Shown here in pieces: positions 54,826-64,000 of a stretch of DNA of 64,000 nt. The DNA is taken from assembly GCF_012933545.1 (NCBI RefSeq), contig NZ_JAADJU010000002.1, positions 372,001-436,000 on the forward strand. The letters are read 5' to 3'. The first letter of the stretch is position 1. Every line of letters begins with the position of its first letter. Source of the DNA: Rouxiella aceris. GTDB lineage: Bacteria; Pseudomonadota; Gammaproteobacteria; Enterobacterales; Enterobacteriaceae. Below the pieces are notes generated by a model that saw only the letters and a program-made list of their open reading frames with translations, was not told the origin of the DNA and searched no databases. Made by a program: the position numbers and the translations under genes.

Positions 54826-57633
54826 ATGCAGAATGGCGCAATGAAGGCCTGGCTGGATTCCTCCTATCTGGCGGGGGCGAACCAGTCTTACATAGAGCAG
54901 CTCTATGAAGACTACCTAACCGATCCTGGTTCCGTTGACGATAGCTGGCGTTCCATTTTTACCCAGTTACCGACAGTCGGTGTGCAACCGGAGCAACTTC
55001 ACTCACAAACCCGAGACTATTTCCGCCGTCTGGCGAAAGACGCTTCGCGTTATAACTCGGCGATCAGCGATCCGCAAACCGATGCCAAACAGGTCAAGGT
55101 GTTGCAGCTTATCAACGCCTTCCGTTTCCGTGGCCATCAGCATGCCAATCTCGATCCCCTCGGTTTATGGAAACAGGAAACCGTCGCTGATCTCGATCCG
55201 GCGTATCACCATTTGTCAGAAGCCGATTTCCACGAAACGTTCAATGTGGGTTCCTTTGCCATTGGCAGAGAGACCATGCAGCTTGGCGATTTGTATGCTG
55301 CGCTGAAACAAACCTACTGTGGATCTATTGGTGCCGAGTATATGCACATCACCAATACCGATGAGAAGCGTTGGATCCAGCAACGTATCGAATCCGTGGT
55401 GGGTCGTGCCAAATTTAGCGATGCCGAAAAGAAAACCTTTCTTAGTGAATTGACCGCGGCCGAAGGGCTGGAACGTTATCTGGGGGCCAAATTCCCCGGT
55501 GCCAAACGCTTCTCGCTGGAAGGCGGTGATGCACTGGTGCCAATGCTGAAAGAGATGATCCGCCATGCCGGTAAAAACGGTACCCGTGAAGTGGTTCTGG
55601 GTATGGCGCACCGCGGACGTCTGAACGTATTAATCAATGTGCTGGGTAAAAAGCCTCAAGACCTGTTTGACGAATTCTCAGGTAAACATAAAGAGCATTT
55701 GGGTACCGGCGATGTGAAATACCATATGGGCTATTCGTCTGATGTTGAGACCGAAGGCGGTATGGTGCATCTGGCGCTGGCCTTTAACCCTTCGCATCTG
55801 GAAATTGTCAGCCCGGTAGTTATAGGTTCGGTACGTGCTCGCCGCGACCGTCTGGACGAAGCGCGCAGCAATATGGTGTTGCCAATCACCATTCACGGCG
55901 ATGCGGCGATCACCGGTCAGGGCGTGGTTCAGGAAACACTGAACATGTCGTTGGCTCGCGGTTATGAAGTGGGCGGTACGGTGCGTATCGTCATCAATAA
56001 CCAGGTTGGTTTTACCACCTCCAATCCAAAAGACGCACGTTCTACCGAATACTGTACTGATATTGCCAAAATGGTGCAGGCCCCGATTTTCCACGTCAAT
56101 GCCGATGACCCTGAAGCGGTGGCTTTTGTTACTCGCCTGGCATTGGATTTCCGTAACACCTTTAAGCGTGACGTAATGATCGATCTGGTCTGCTACCGTC
56201 GTCATGGCCATAACGAGGCCGATGAACCCAGTGCTACCCAGCCGTTGATGTATCACAAGATCAAGAAACACCCAACGCCGCGTAAAATCTATGCTGACAT
56301 TTTGACCGAACAAAACGTTGCCAGCCTCGAAGATGCCACGGAAATGGTCAACCTGTACCGTGATGCCTTGGATGCCGGCGAGTGTGTGGTCGCCGAGTGG
56401 CGCCCCAATGATATGCATACCTTCACCTGGTCTCCTTATCTCAACCATGAGTGGGACGAAGTCTATCCGTCGACCGTTGAGCCAAAACGTTTGCAAGAGT
56501 TGGCGCGACGCGTCAGCCATGTTCCCGACACCATTGAAATGCAGGCTCGCGTTGCCAAGATTTACGGTGACCGTGCCGATATGGCCGAAGGCAAAAAACT
56601 GTTCGACTGGGGCGGTGCGGAAAACCTGGCTTATGCCACGCTGGTTGATGAAGGCATTCCTATTCGTCTCTCCGGCGAAGATACCGGACGCGGCACCTTC
56701 TTCCACCGTCATGCGGTGATCCACAACCAGACCAATGGCTCGGTGTATGTGCCACTGGCCAATATCCACAACAGCCAGGGTGAGTTTAATGTCTGGGACT
56801 CGGTCTTGTCGGAAGAAGCGGTACTGGCCTTTGAATATGGCTACGCCACCGCAGAACCGCGTACGCTGACTATCTGGGAAGCGCAGTTCGGTGACTTTGC
56901 CAACGGTGCCCAGGTAGTGATTGACCAGTTCATCAGCTCCGGCGAGCAAAAATGGGGCCGTATGTGCGGTCTGGTCATGCTGCTGCCGCACGGCTATGAA
57001 GGGCAGGGACCAGAGCACTCTTCGGCACGTCTGGAGCGTTATCTGCAACTTTGCGCCGAACAGAATATGCAGGTGTGTATTCCGTCAACACCGGCTCAGG
57101 TTTACCACATGATACGTCGTCAGGCGTTGCGTGGTATGCGTCGTCCGTTAATTGTCATGTCACCGAAGTCATTATTGCGTCATCCGCTGGCAGTATCCTC
57201 TCTCGATGAACTGGCCAACGGCAGTTTCCTGCCGGCGATTGGTGAAGTTGATGAGCTGGATGCAAAACAAGTGAAGCGCGTCGTGATGTGTTCCGGCAAA
57301 GTCTATTATGATTTACTGGAGCAGCGCCGCAAAAACGAACAAACCGATGTTGCCATCATCCGTATCGAACAGCTTTATCCTTTCCCGCACAAAGCGGTAC
57401 AAAGCGTCATTGAGCAGTATGCGCACGTACATGATTTTGTCTGGTGCCAGGAAGAGCCGCTCAACCAGGGTGCCTGGTACTGCAGTCAGCACAATTTCCG
57501 TGAAGTTGTGCCATTTGGTGCTTCTTTACGCTACGCAGGACGTCCGGCTTCAGCCTCGCCTGCTGTGGGCTATTTGTCTGTTCACCAGAAGCAGCAGCAA
57601 GAGCTGGTGAATGACGCACTGAACGTTCAATAG
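54826..57633 (+). CDS. sucA: 2-oxoglutarate dehydrogenase E1 component SucA
   Basis: A 935-residue thiamine-diphosphate enzyme (933 in E. coli) that decarboxylates 2-oxoglutarate and transfers succinyl to SucB. It starts MQNGAMKAWLDSSYLAGANQ, contains GMAHRGRLNVLINVLGKKP near residue 260, GDAAITGQGVVQE, and RRHGHNEADEPS near 462. It precedes sucB in sucABCD. Confidence 0.98.
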   Translation: MQNGAMKAWLDSSYLAGANQSYIEQLYEDYLTDPGSVDDSWRSIFTQLPTVGVQPEQLHSQTRDYFRRLAKDASRYNSAISDPQTDAKQVKVLQLINAFRFRGHQHANLDPLGLWKQETVADLDPAYHHLSEADFHETFNVGSFAIGRETMQLGDLYAALKQTYCGSIGAEYMHITNTDEKRWIQQRIESVVGRAKFSDAEKKTFLSELTAAEGLERYLGAKFPGAKRFSLEGGDALVPMLKEMIRHAGKNGTREVVLGMAHRGRLNVLINVLGKKPQDLFDEFSGKHKEHLGTGDVKYHMGYSSDVETEGGMVHLALAFNPSHLEIVSPVVIGSVRARRDRLDEARSNMVLPITIHGDAAITGQGVVQETLNMSLARGYEVGGTVRIVINNQVGFTTSNPKDARSTEYCTDIAKMVQAPIFHVNADDPEAVAFVTRLALDFRNTFKRDVMIDLVCYRRHGHNEADEPSATQPLMYHKIKKHPTPRKIYADILTEQNVASLEDATEMVNLYRDALDAGECVVAEWRPNDMHTFTWSPYLNHEWDEVYPSTVEPKRLQELARRVSHVPDTIEMQARVAKIYGDRADMAEGKKLFDWGGAENLAYATLVDEGIPIRLSGEDTGRGTFFHRHAVIHNQTNGSVYVPLANIHNSQGEFNVWDSVLSEEAVLAFEYGYATAEPRTLTIWEAQFGDFANGAQVVIDQFISSGEQKWGRMCGLVMLLPHGYEGQGPEHSSARLERYLQLCAEQNMQVCIPSTPAQVYHMIRRQALRGMRRPLIVMSPKSLLRHPLAVSSLDELANGSFLPAIGEVDELDAKQVKRVVMCSGKVYYDLLEQRRKNEQTDVAIIRIEQLYPFPHKAVQSVIEQYAHVHDFVWCQEEPLNQGAWYCSQHNFREVVPFGASLRYAGRPASASPAVGYLSVHQKQQQELVNDALNVQ

Positions 57634-57725
57634 CCGTATTGACACCCAAAGTCACTGGCGCTGCCGCTGAGACAGCAGTTGCGCCAGGTACGGCGGGGAT
57701 AAAAGTTTAAGCATAAGGATTGATA

Positions 57726-58958
57726 ATGAGTAGCGTAGATATTCTGGTCCCTGACCTACCTGAATCCGTTGCGGATGCGACGGTTGCCACCTGGCACAAA
57801 AAACCTGGTGACAGCGTTGAGCGTGATGAAGTGCTGGTTGAAATCGAAACTGACAAAGTGGTGTTGGAAGTCCCGGCCAGTGAATCTGGTATCCTGGATA
57901 CTATTCTTGAAGACGAAGGCGCTACCGTGCTTTCCCGTCAAATCCTCGCCCGCCTGCGCCCAGGCGACAGCTCTGGCAAACCCAGCCAGGCCAAAAGCTC
58001 AGACAAGGAATCGACTCCGGCACAGCGCCATACCGCTGCCCTGGAAGAAGAGACCAATGACGCCCTCAGCCCGGCGATCCGCCGCCTGATTGCCGAACAC
58101 TCCCTCGATGCCAACGCCATTAAAGGCAGCGGTGTAGGGGGTCGTCTGACCCGCGAAGATATCGAGCAGCATATTGCCAAAACCGGCAAAGATGCTAAAG
58201 CAGCTCCAGCACCCGCCGCCGCCAAACCGGCAGCGCCAGCGGCAGCAGCCCTGGGTGCGCGCAGCGAAAAACGCGTACCAATGAGCCGCTTGCGTAAACG
58301 CGTTGCCGAGCGTTTGCTGGAAGCCAAAAACAGTACGGCCATGTTGACGACCTTTAACGAAATCAACATGAAGCCGATTATGGATCTGCGTAAGCAATAC
58401 GGCGAAGCCTTTGAAAAACGCCACGGTGTGCGTCTGGGCTTTATGTCTTTCTATCTGAAAGCCGTTGTGGAAGCGCTTAAACGTTATCCGGAAGTCAATG
58501 CGTCTATCGACGGTGAAGATGTGGTCTACCACAACTACTTCGATATCAGCATTGCGGTATCAACCCCGCGCGGCCTGGTAACGCCGGTACTGCGTGATGT
58601 CGATACTCTGGGCATGGCGGATATCGAAAAACAAATCAAAGAACTGGCAGTGAAAGGCCGCGATGGCAAACTGAAAGTTGAAGAGCTGACCGGCGGTAAC
58701 TTTACCGTGACCAACGGCGGCGTATTTGGCTCGCTGATGTCAACGCCAATCATCAACCCACCGCAAAGTGCGATTCTGGGGATGCATGCCATTAAAGATC
58801 GCCCGATGGCCGTCAATGGTCAGGTTGTGATCCAGCCGATGATGTATCTGGCACTCTCTTACGATCACCGTCTGGTGGATGGCCGTGAATCGGTCGGCTT
58901 CCTGGTGACCATTAAAGAAATGCTCGAAGATCCGGCGCGTTTGCTGCTGGACGTGTAG
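57726..58958 (+). CDS. sucB: Dihydrolipoamide succinyltransferase SucB
   Basis: A 410-residue E2 core (405 in E. coli). The lipoyl domain has the lipoylated Lys44 in [12 protein letters not shown] peripheral subunit-binding domain ([20 protein letters not shown]) follows at about residue 112. An Ala/Pro linker and the acyltransferase domain end with the catalytic His in [17 protein letters not shown] chose the ATG at 57726; two upstream codons from a TTG are unlikely. Confidence 0.97.
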   Translation: MSSVDILVPDLPESVADATVATWHKKPGDSVERDEVLVEIETDKVVLEVPASESGILDTILEDEGATVLSRQILARLRPGDSSGKPSQAKSSDKESTPAQRHTAALEEETNDALSPAIRRLIAEHSLDANAIKGSGVGGRLTREDIEQHIAKTGKDAKAAPAPAAAKPAAPAAAALGARSEKRVPMSRLRKRVAERLLEAKNSTAMLTTFNEINMKPIMDLRKQYGEAFEKRHGVRLGFMSFYLKAVVEALKRYPEVNASIDGEDVVYHNYFDISIAVSTPRGLVTPVLRDVDTLGMADIEKQIKELAVKGRDGKLKVEELTGGNFTVTNGGVFGSLMSTPIINPPQSAILGMHAIKDRPMAVNGQVVIQPMMYLALSYDHRLVDGRESVGFLVTIKEMLEDPARLLLDV

Positions 58959-59043
58959 TACGCCAGCGCAGCGGATACATAACAATAAGTGCAGGGTAGT
59001 TATGGCTACCCTGCAACCTACTGAAATGGATGGATAGAACATC

Positions 59044-60210
59044 ATGAACTTACATGAGTATCAGGCGAAACAGCTTTTCTTGCGCTATGGCCTTCCTGCC
59101 CCTACAGGTTTTGCTTGCTCCACCCCGCGTGAAGCGGAAGAGGCTGCATCGAAAATCGGTGCTGGTCCGTGGGTGGTAAAATGTCAGGTTCACGCTGGCG
59201 GTCGCGGTAAAGCGGGCGGCGTGAAAGTGGTGAAAAGCAAAGAAGAGATCCGTGCTTTTGCTGAAAACTGGCTGGGTAAACGTCTGGTGACCTATCAGAC
59301 AGATGCCCATGGCCAACCGGTGAACCAAATTCTGGTAGAAGCGGCAACGGATATCGATAAAGAACTCTATCTCGGTGCCGTAGTCGATCGCAGTTCACGT
59401 CGCGTTGTCTTTATGGCGTCGACGGAAGGCGGTGTCGAGATCGAAAAAGTGGCGGAAGAAACGCCCCATCTGATCCACAAAGTCGCCCTTGACCCTTTAA
59501 CCGGACCTCAGCCTTATCAGGGCCGTGAACTGGCATTTAAGCTGGGTCTGAGCGGCAAGCAGGTTGCACAGTTTACCAAGATCTTTATGGGTCTGGCGGC
59601 GATTTTCCTGGAGCGCGATTTGGCGCTGATTGAAATCAACCCGTTGGTGGTGACCCAGGCTGGCGATTTGATCTGCCTTGACGGCAAGCTGGGGGCCGAC
59701 GGTAACGCCCTGTTCCGCCAACCGGAACTGCGTGAAATGCGTGACCATAGCCAGGAAGATGCCCGCGAATCGCAGGCGGCACAGTGGGAACTCAACTATG
59801 TTGCCCTCGATGGCAATATTGGCTGCATGGTGAACGGTGCCGGTCTGGCAATGGGTACCATGGATATCGTCAAATTGCACGGCGGTGAACCGGCCAACTT
59901 CCTTGACGTTGGCGGCGGTGCTACCAAAGAGCGCGTCACCGAAGCCTTTAAAATCATTCTCTCTGACGAAAAAGTCAAAGCCGTGTTCGTCAATATCTTC
60001 GGCGGTATTGTCCGCTGTGACCTGATTGCCGACGGTATTATCGGTGCCGTGGCGGAAGTTGGCGTCAGCGTACCGGTGGTCGTACGCCTTGAAGGGAACA
60101 ATGCTGAACTGGGTGCCAAAAAATTGGCAGACAGCGGGTTGAACATCATTGCTGCAACCAGTCTGACCAATGCGGCAGAGCAAGTTGTTGCTGCCGTGGA
60201 GGGTAAATAA
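59044..60210 (+). CDS. sucC: Succinyl-CoA synthetase beta subunit SucC
   Basis: A 388-residue ATP-grasp subunit, the length of E. coli SucC. It starts [20 protein letters not shown] and contains [16 protein letters not shown] and [17 protein letters not shown]. It binds nucleotide and succinate. Its stop codon overlaps the sucD start codon by one base. Confidence 0.98.
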   Translation: MNLHEYQAKQLFLRYGLPAPTGFACSTPREAEEAASKIGAGPWVVKCQVHAGGRGKAGGVKVVKSKEEIRAFAENWLGKRLVTYQTDAHGQPVNQILVEAATDIDKELYLGAVVDRSSRRVVFMASTEGGVEIEKVAEETPHLIHKVALDPLTGPQPYQGRELAFKLGLSGKQVAQFTKIFMGLAAIFLERDLALIEINPLVVTQAGDLICLDGKLGADGNALFRQPELREMRDHSQEDARESQAAQWELNYVALDGNIGCMVNGAGLAMGTMDIVKLHGGEPANFLDVGGGATKERVTEAFKIILSDEKVKAVFVNIFGGIVRCDLIADGIIGAVAEVGVSVPVVVRLEGNNAELGAKKLADSGLNIIAATSLTNAAEQVVAAVEGK

Positions 60211-61082
60211 TGTCGATTTTAATCAATAAGAATACAAAAGTTATCTGCCAGGGTTTTACCGGTAGCCAGGGCACTTTCCACTCCGAGCAGGCGATTGCCT
60301 ATGGTACGCAAATGGTCGGTGGGGTAACGCCAGGCAAGGGCGGCACTGAACATCTGGGGCTGCCGGTATTTAATACCGTGCGTGAAGCGGTAGAAACCAC
60401 CGGCGCGACCGCATCGGTGATCTACGTGCCGGCCCCTTTCTGTAAAGACTCGATCCTCGAAGCTATTGATGCGGGCATTAAACTGATTATCTGTATCACC
60501 GAAGGTATCCCGACGCTGGATATGCTGGTGGTCAAAATGAAGCTTGATCAAAGCGACGCACGCATGATTGGCCCCAACTGCCCGGGTGTTATCACCCCAG
60601 GCGAATGCAAAATTGGCATTATGCCCGGCCATATTCATCAGCCTGGCAAAGTGGGGATTGTTTCCCGTTCAGGCACCCTGACCTATGAAGCGGTAAAACA
60701 GACCACGGATTATGGTTTTGGTCAGTCAAGCTGTGTCGGTATTGGCGGCGACCCGATCCCGGGTTCAAACTTTATCGATATTCTGAAGCTGTTCCAGGAA
60801 GATCCACAAACAGAAGTGATTGTGATGATCGGCGAGATTGGCGGTAATGCAGAAGAAGAAGCTGCTGCCTATATCAAGGAACACGTTACCAAGCCGGTGG
60901 TCGGCTACATTGCCGGCGTGACTGCGCCTAAAGGCAAGCGTATGGGCCATGCCGGTGCCATCATTGCCGGTGGTAAAGGGACAGCGGATGAGAAGTTCGC
61001 AGCCCTCGAAGCGGCTGGTGTCAAGACGGTACGCAGCCTGGCAGATATTGGCAAGGCAGTAAAAGCTGTGCTGCCGCAGTAA
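60210..61082 (+). CDS. sucD: Succinyl-CoA synthetase alpha subunit SucD
   Basis: A 290-residue CoA-binding subunit (289 in E. coli). It has the Rossmann-like CoA site [17 protein letters not shown], the mid-domain [20 protein letters not shown] and the phosphohistidine in [13 protein letters not shown] near residue 247. It closes the sucABCD operon. Confidence 0.98.
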   Translation: MSILINKNTKVICQGFTGSQGTFHSEQAIAYGTQMVGGVTPGKGGTEHLGLPVFNTVREAVETTGATASVIYVPAPFCKDSILEAIDAGIKLIICITEGIPTLDMLVVKMKLDQSDARMIGPNCPGVITPGECKIGIMPGHIHQPGKVGIVSRSGTLTYEAVKQTTDYGFGQSSCVGIGGDPIPGSNFIDILKLFQEDPQTEVIVMIGEIGGNAEEEAAAYIKEHVTKPVVGYIAGVTAPKGKRMGHAGAIIAGGKGTADEKFAALEAAGVKTVRSLADIGKAVKAVLPQ

Positions 61083-61101
61083 CTGTCAAGGGTGATAACC
61101 A

Positions 61102-61131
61102 GGCCATCTGCTTGCAGATGGCCTTTTTTTT
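61102..61131 (+). terminator. Intrinsic terminator of the sdh-suc operon
   Basis: A 9-bp stem (GGCCATCTG/CAGATGGCC) with loop CTTG is followed by eight T residues, 20 bases after sucD. In E. coli the same 3' UTR yields the small RNA SdhX (RybD); the short UTR and strong terminator here would allow a similar 3'-derived RNA, but that is inference. Confidence 0.92.
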
Positions 61132-61798
61132 AACTGAATATTGGCGAGCTTTATCTCGTTCTGAATTAGCGGCTTTGCACGAAATAGACTAGGCTTGATA
61201 ATAAAATGAACTTTTTATGATCTATGTCAAGATGCGTGTTTTAAATATTTAAAACAGCGTTTTGAGGAAAATAATGCGGATATTTGGAACTTATATACTA
61301 CATTTATTTAACAAGAGTAGATAAATAAAAAACAAACGATCTACCTGTTAACACTATCAGTTTTAATTTCCTGGATTTTTTATAAATACTCTGGAAATAA
61401 ATGCAAGAAGGGCTTAAATTGCTCTGGATCAATTCACGCCATAAATGAAAGAAATAGCAGGAATTGATCTGTATACAGAAAATTGGCTTTGGCGCACAAA
61501 AAGGCCTATTTATTGTATGGAATTAGTAGCGTAATATTAGCCGAGTACTAAGAAAGATATTTATTATGAATGAAGTGGGTCTTTTGCCGCATCATTCCTC
61601 CTCCTTTTAAACCACAATCATCAAGACTGCGATCCTCAACGGGATCAACGTGTGAACAGGGGCGGTCAAAAAAGGGGGATTTATAAATAAATGATTTTAA
61701 AACAGCAGGTTAATTACTGGTAGTTGTGAGGCGTATTCAGGCTTGATACGTCAGAGAGTCGCAATTTGGAGTCTTCCTCCGAGGAGCAAGGGGTTAAG
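61132..61798. promoter_or_regulatory. Long cydAB control region
   Basis: A 667-base AT-rich region upstream of cydA without a credible gene. In E. coli this region holds several promoters controlled by ArcA and FNR. Here I see one good FNR site (61419-61432), an exact ArcA core (GTTAATTA at 61709-61716) and further TTGAT and GTTAA half sites. Confidence 0.65.
61419..61432. promoter_or_regulatory. FNR-binding site upstream of cydA
   Basis: TTGCT-CTGG-ATCAA matches the FNR consensus TTGAT-N4-ATCAA at nine of ten positions, about 370 bases upstream of cydA. Confidence 0.65.
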
Positions 61799-63367
61799 AT
61801 GTTTGATATCGTTGAGCTGTCGCGTTTACAGTTTGCTTTAACTGCCATGTACCATTTTCTGTTTGTACCACTTACGCTGGGTATGGCGTTTTTGTTGGCA
61901 ATAATGGAAACGGTTTATGTGCTTTCTGGCAAACAAATCTATAAGGATATGACCAAGTTCTGGGGCAAGTTGTTTGCAGTCAACTTTGCGCTGGGTGTGG
62001 CCACTGGCTTGACCATGGAATTCCAGTTCGGGACCAACTGGTCATATTTCTCACATTATGTCGGAGATATCTTTGGCGCGCCGTTAGCCATCGAAGGCTT
62101 AATGGCATTCTTCCTGGAATCAACGCTGGTTGGTTTGTTCTTCTTTGGCTGGGATCGCCTGACCAAAGTTCAGCATATGACCGTCACCTGGTTCGTTGCG
62201 CTGGGGTCTAACCTGTCAGCACTGTGGATCCTGGTGGCAAACGGCTGGATGCAAAACCCGGTGGCGTCTGATTTCAACTTCGAAACCATGCGTATGGAAA
62301 TGGTCAGCTTCTCTGAGCTGGTGCTGAACCCGGTCGCACAGGTTAAATTTGTGCACACCGTGGCGGCAGGGTACGTGACTGGGGCAGTATTTATTCTGGC
62401 CATCAGCTCTTACTACCTGTTGAAAGGACGTGATATCGCTTTTGCCAAGCGTTCTTTTGCCATCGCTGCCAGTTTTGGTTTGGCTGCCACGCTGTCCGTT
62501 ATCGTGTTGGGTGATGAATCTGGCTACGAAATGGGTGACGTACAAAAAACCAAACTTGCTGCTATTGAAGCCGAGTGGGATACCCAACCTGCACCTGCCA
62601 ACTTTACGCTGATCGGACTGCCAAATCAGGACAAAATGGAGAATGAATATTCTCTGCAAATTCCTTATTTGCTGGGGCTGATTGCTACGCGTTCAGTCGA
62701 TACACCAGTGACTGGCCTGCGCGACCTGATGGCACAGCACCAGGTACGTATCAGAAACGGTATCAAGGCTTACACCCTGTTGGAAGAATTGCGTTCGGGT
62801 AACACCGATCCGGCGGTTCGCAGCGATTTTGAGAAAACCAAACAGGATCTCGGCTATGGCATGTTGTTAAAACGCTATACCGAAAAAGTCAGCGATGCGA
62901 CGGAAACCCAGATCCAGCAGGCAACCAAAGATTCCATTCCACGCGTTCTGCCGCTGTACTTTGCCTTCCGTATCATGGTCGCCTGTGGCTTCCTGATCCT
63001 GTTGATTATCGGTTTGTCCTTCTTTACCGTTATCCGCGGCAAAATTGGTCAAAAACGCTGGCTGCATCGCGCGGCGCTCTATTCTCTGCCATTACCCTGG
63101 ATTGCAGTTGAAGCAGGCTGGTTTGTTGCCGAATATGGCCGTCAACCCTGGGCGATTGGTGAAATTCTGCCAACGGCAGTGGCCAACTCTTCATTGACTA
63201 CCGGTGACGTGCTGTCCTCAATGATCCTGATCTGCGGACTCTATACGCTGTTCCTGGTGGCGGAAATGTTCCTGATGTTCAAGTTTGCGCGCCTGGGTCC
63301 AAGCAGTCTGAAAACCGGCCGTTATCATTTTGAACAACCAGCCGCTTCTGTACAGCATGCACGGTAA
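61799..63367 (+). CDS. cydA: Cytochrome bd-I ubiquinol oxidase subunit I CydA
   Basis: A 522-residue membrane oxidase subunit, exactly the E. coli length. His19 ([11 protein letters not shown]) is a heme ligand. The quinol-oxidising Q-loop lies about residues 250-380. [15 protein letters not shown] is conserved near the C-terminal third. With CydB it reduces oxygen with high affinity. The start at 61799 has GAGGAGCAAGGGG upstream; eleven upstream in-frame residues are not conserved. Confidence 0.98.
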   Translation: MFDIVELSRLQFALTAMYHFLFVPLTLGMAFLLAIMETVYVLSGKQIYKDMTKFWGKLFAVNFALGVATGLTMEFQFGTNWSYFSHYVGDIFGAPLAIEGLMAFFLESTLVGLFFFGWDRLTKVQHMTVTWFVALGSNLSALWILVANGWMQNPVASDFNFETMRMEMVSFSELVLNPVAQVKFVHTVAAGYVTGAVFILAISSYYLLKGRDIAFAKRSFAIAASFGLAATLSVIVLGDESGYEMGDVQKTKLAAIEAEWDTQPAPANFTLIGLPNQDKMENEYSLQIPYLLGLIATRSVDTPVTGLRDLMAQHQVRIRNGIKAYTLLEELRSGNTDPAVRSDFEKTKQDLGYGMLLKRYTEKVSDATETQIQQATKDSIPRVLPLYFAFRIMVACGFLILLIIGLSFFTVIRGKIGQKRWLHRAALYSLPLPWIAVEAGWFVAEYGRQPWAIGEILPTAVANSSLTTGDVLSSMILICGLYTLFLVAEMFLMFKFARLGPSSLKTGRYHFEQPAASVQHAR

Positions 63368-63381
63368 TAGGGAGACCACTT

Positions 63382-64000
63382 ATGTTTGACTATGAAGTAT
63401 TAAGGTTCATCTGGTGGGCACTGATTGGTGTGCTGTTTATCGGCTTTGCGGTCACCGATGGATTTGATATGGGCGTCGGTATTCTGGTGCGCATTATCGG
63501 CAAAACGGATACCGATCGTCGTGTGATGATCAACGCCATCGCCCCGCACTGGGATGGCAACCAGGTGTGGCTGATCACCGCCGGCGGCGCGCTGTTTGCC
63601 GCTTGGCCAATGGTTTATGCTGCCGCCTTCTCAGGCTTTTATGCGGCGATGATCCTGGTGCTGTGCGCCTTGTTCTTCCGTCCGCTGGGCTTTGATTACC
63701 GTGCCAAAGTTGACGACAAACGTTGGCGTGGCATGTGGGACTGGGGCATCTTTATCGGTAGCTTTGTACCGGCGGTCGTCTTCGGTGTGGCCTTTGGTAA
63801 CCTGTTACAGGGTGTGCCTTTCCATATCGATGAATACCTGCGCCTGTTCTACACCGGCAATCTGCTGCAACTGTTGAACCCGTTCGGTTTACTGGCTGGT
63901 ATTGTCAGTCTGACCATGCTGGTTACCCAGGGGGCGACCTATCTGCAGATGCGTACTACCGGTGAGCTGCACCTGCGCACCCGTACCGCTTCACAGATCT
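63382..64000 (+). CDS. cydB: Cytochrome bd-I oxidase subunit II CydB (partial)
   Basis: The reading frame begins [19 protein letters not shown] and stays open for 206 codons to the window edge; the 3' part is missing. [15 protein letters not shown] and [19 protein letters not shown] are CydB signatures. GGGAG precedes the start, 15 bases after cydA. The subunit pairs with CydA. Confidence 0.96.
   Translation, partial: MFDYEVLRFIWWALIGVLFIGFAVTDGFDMGVGILVRIIGKTDTDRRVMINAIAPHWDGNQVWLITAGGALFAAWPMVYAAAFSGFYAAMILVLCALFFRPLGFDYRAKVDDKRWRGMWDWGIFIGSFVPAVVFGVAFGNLLQGVPFHIDEYLRLFYTGNLLQLLNPFGLLAGIVSLTMLVTQGATYLQMRTTGELHLRTRTASQI

Noticed and set aside
55678-57048. A 456-codon open frame on the minus strand
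   Set aside because: It is fully antisense to sucA, whose product is certain. It has no ribosome-binding site and its composition is the mirror of a conserved gene.
61566-61610. A 14-codon open frame (MNEVGLLPHHSSSF) in the cydA leader
   Set aside because: It has a start and stop but no convincing ribosome-binding site or known leader-peptide logic.

Overview
The window is a stretch of a chromosome from a member of the Enterobacterales. Nearly all genes and their order match the Escherichia coli gltL to cydB region (the nag, fur, kdp, gltA and sdh-suc blocks), and protein lengths agree with the E. coli proteins to within a few residues. A Yersiniaceae-type genome (Serratia, Rahnella, Rouxiella or Ewingella-like) is my best guess. 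It rests on the pcp gene beside pxpBAC, a periplasmic cyclic-nucleotide phosphodiesterase where E. coli has dtpD, the absence of chiPQ between glnS and fur, and several ERIC-like repeats. The genus cannot be fixed from this window.

Layout, left to right. 1-2838: gltIJKL, a glutamate/aspartate ABC importer (minus strand, gltL cut by the window edge), with a probable SroC-type RNA between gltI and gltJ. 3430-9358 (minus): lnt, corC, ybeY, ybeZ, miaB, covering envelope lipoprotein acylation, rRNA processing and tRNA modification. 9731-10915: ubiF. 11064-11793 (minus): a six-tRNA operon, Met-Leu-Gln-Gln-Met-Gln, with a strong growth-rate-type promoter. 12015-13688: asnB. 13965-20764: the divergent nagBACD and nagE genes for N-acetylglucosamine, with CRP and NagC-like sites between them. 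20909-24438: glnS, a tandem array of a 115-bp inverted-repeat element, fur and fldA. 24730-26569: a chemoreceptor gene with its own near-consensus sigma-28 promoter, an accessory insertion. 26671-30475: ybfE, ybfF, seqA, pgm. 30532-30646: a third copy of the 115-bp element. 30726-38840: kdpFABCDE, the high-affinity K+ pump and its two-component system, with a KdpE operator. 39071-43755: ybfA, ybgA, phrB, a PDEase class II gene, ybgI. 43756-44896: a non-coding repeat island. 44897-48670: pxpBCA-pcp-nei. 48774-61131: gltA, sdhCDAB, sucABCD (TCA cycle). 61799-64000: cydA and the 5' part of cydB.

How the genes fit together. Most of the window is core metabolism: amino-sugar use (nag), the TCA cycle from citrate synthase to succinyl-CoA synthetase, and the low-oxygen terminal oxidase. 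The pxpBCA-pcp group forms a logical route from N-terminal pyroglutamyl peptides through free 5-oxoproline to glutamate.

Most unusual content. (1) A 115-bp element with 10-bp terminal inverted repeats is present in three nearly identical copies plus a decayed remnant. It sits at intrinsic terminators, and at two loci with different terminators the local terminator hairpin is found on both sides of the element. (2) A 1.1-kb repeat island splits ybgI from pxpB, which are adjacent in E. coli. It holds 12-bp tandem repeats, 38-bp direct repeats, a possible pseudoknot and four 60-65-bp units. I see no defence island, prophage, CRISPR array or transposase gene in the window.
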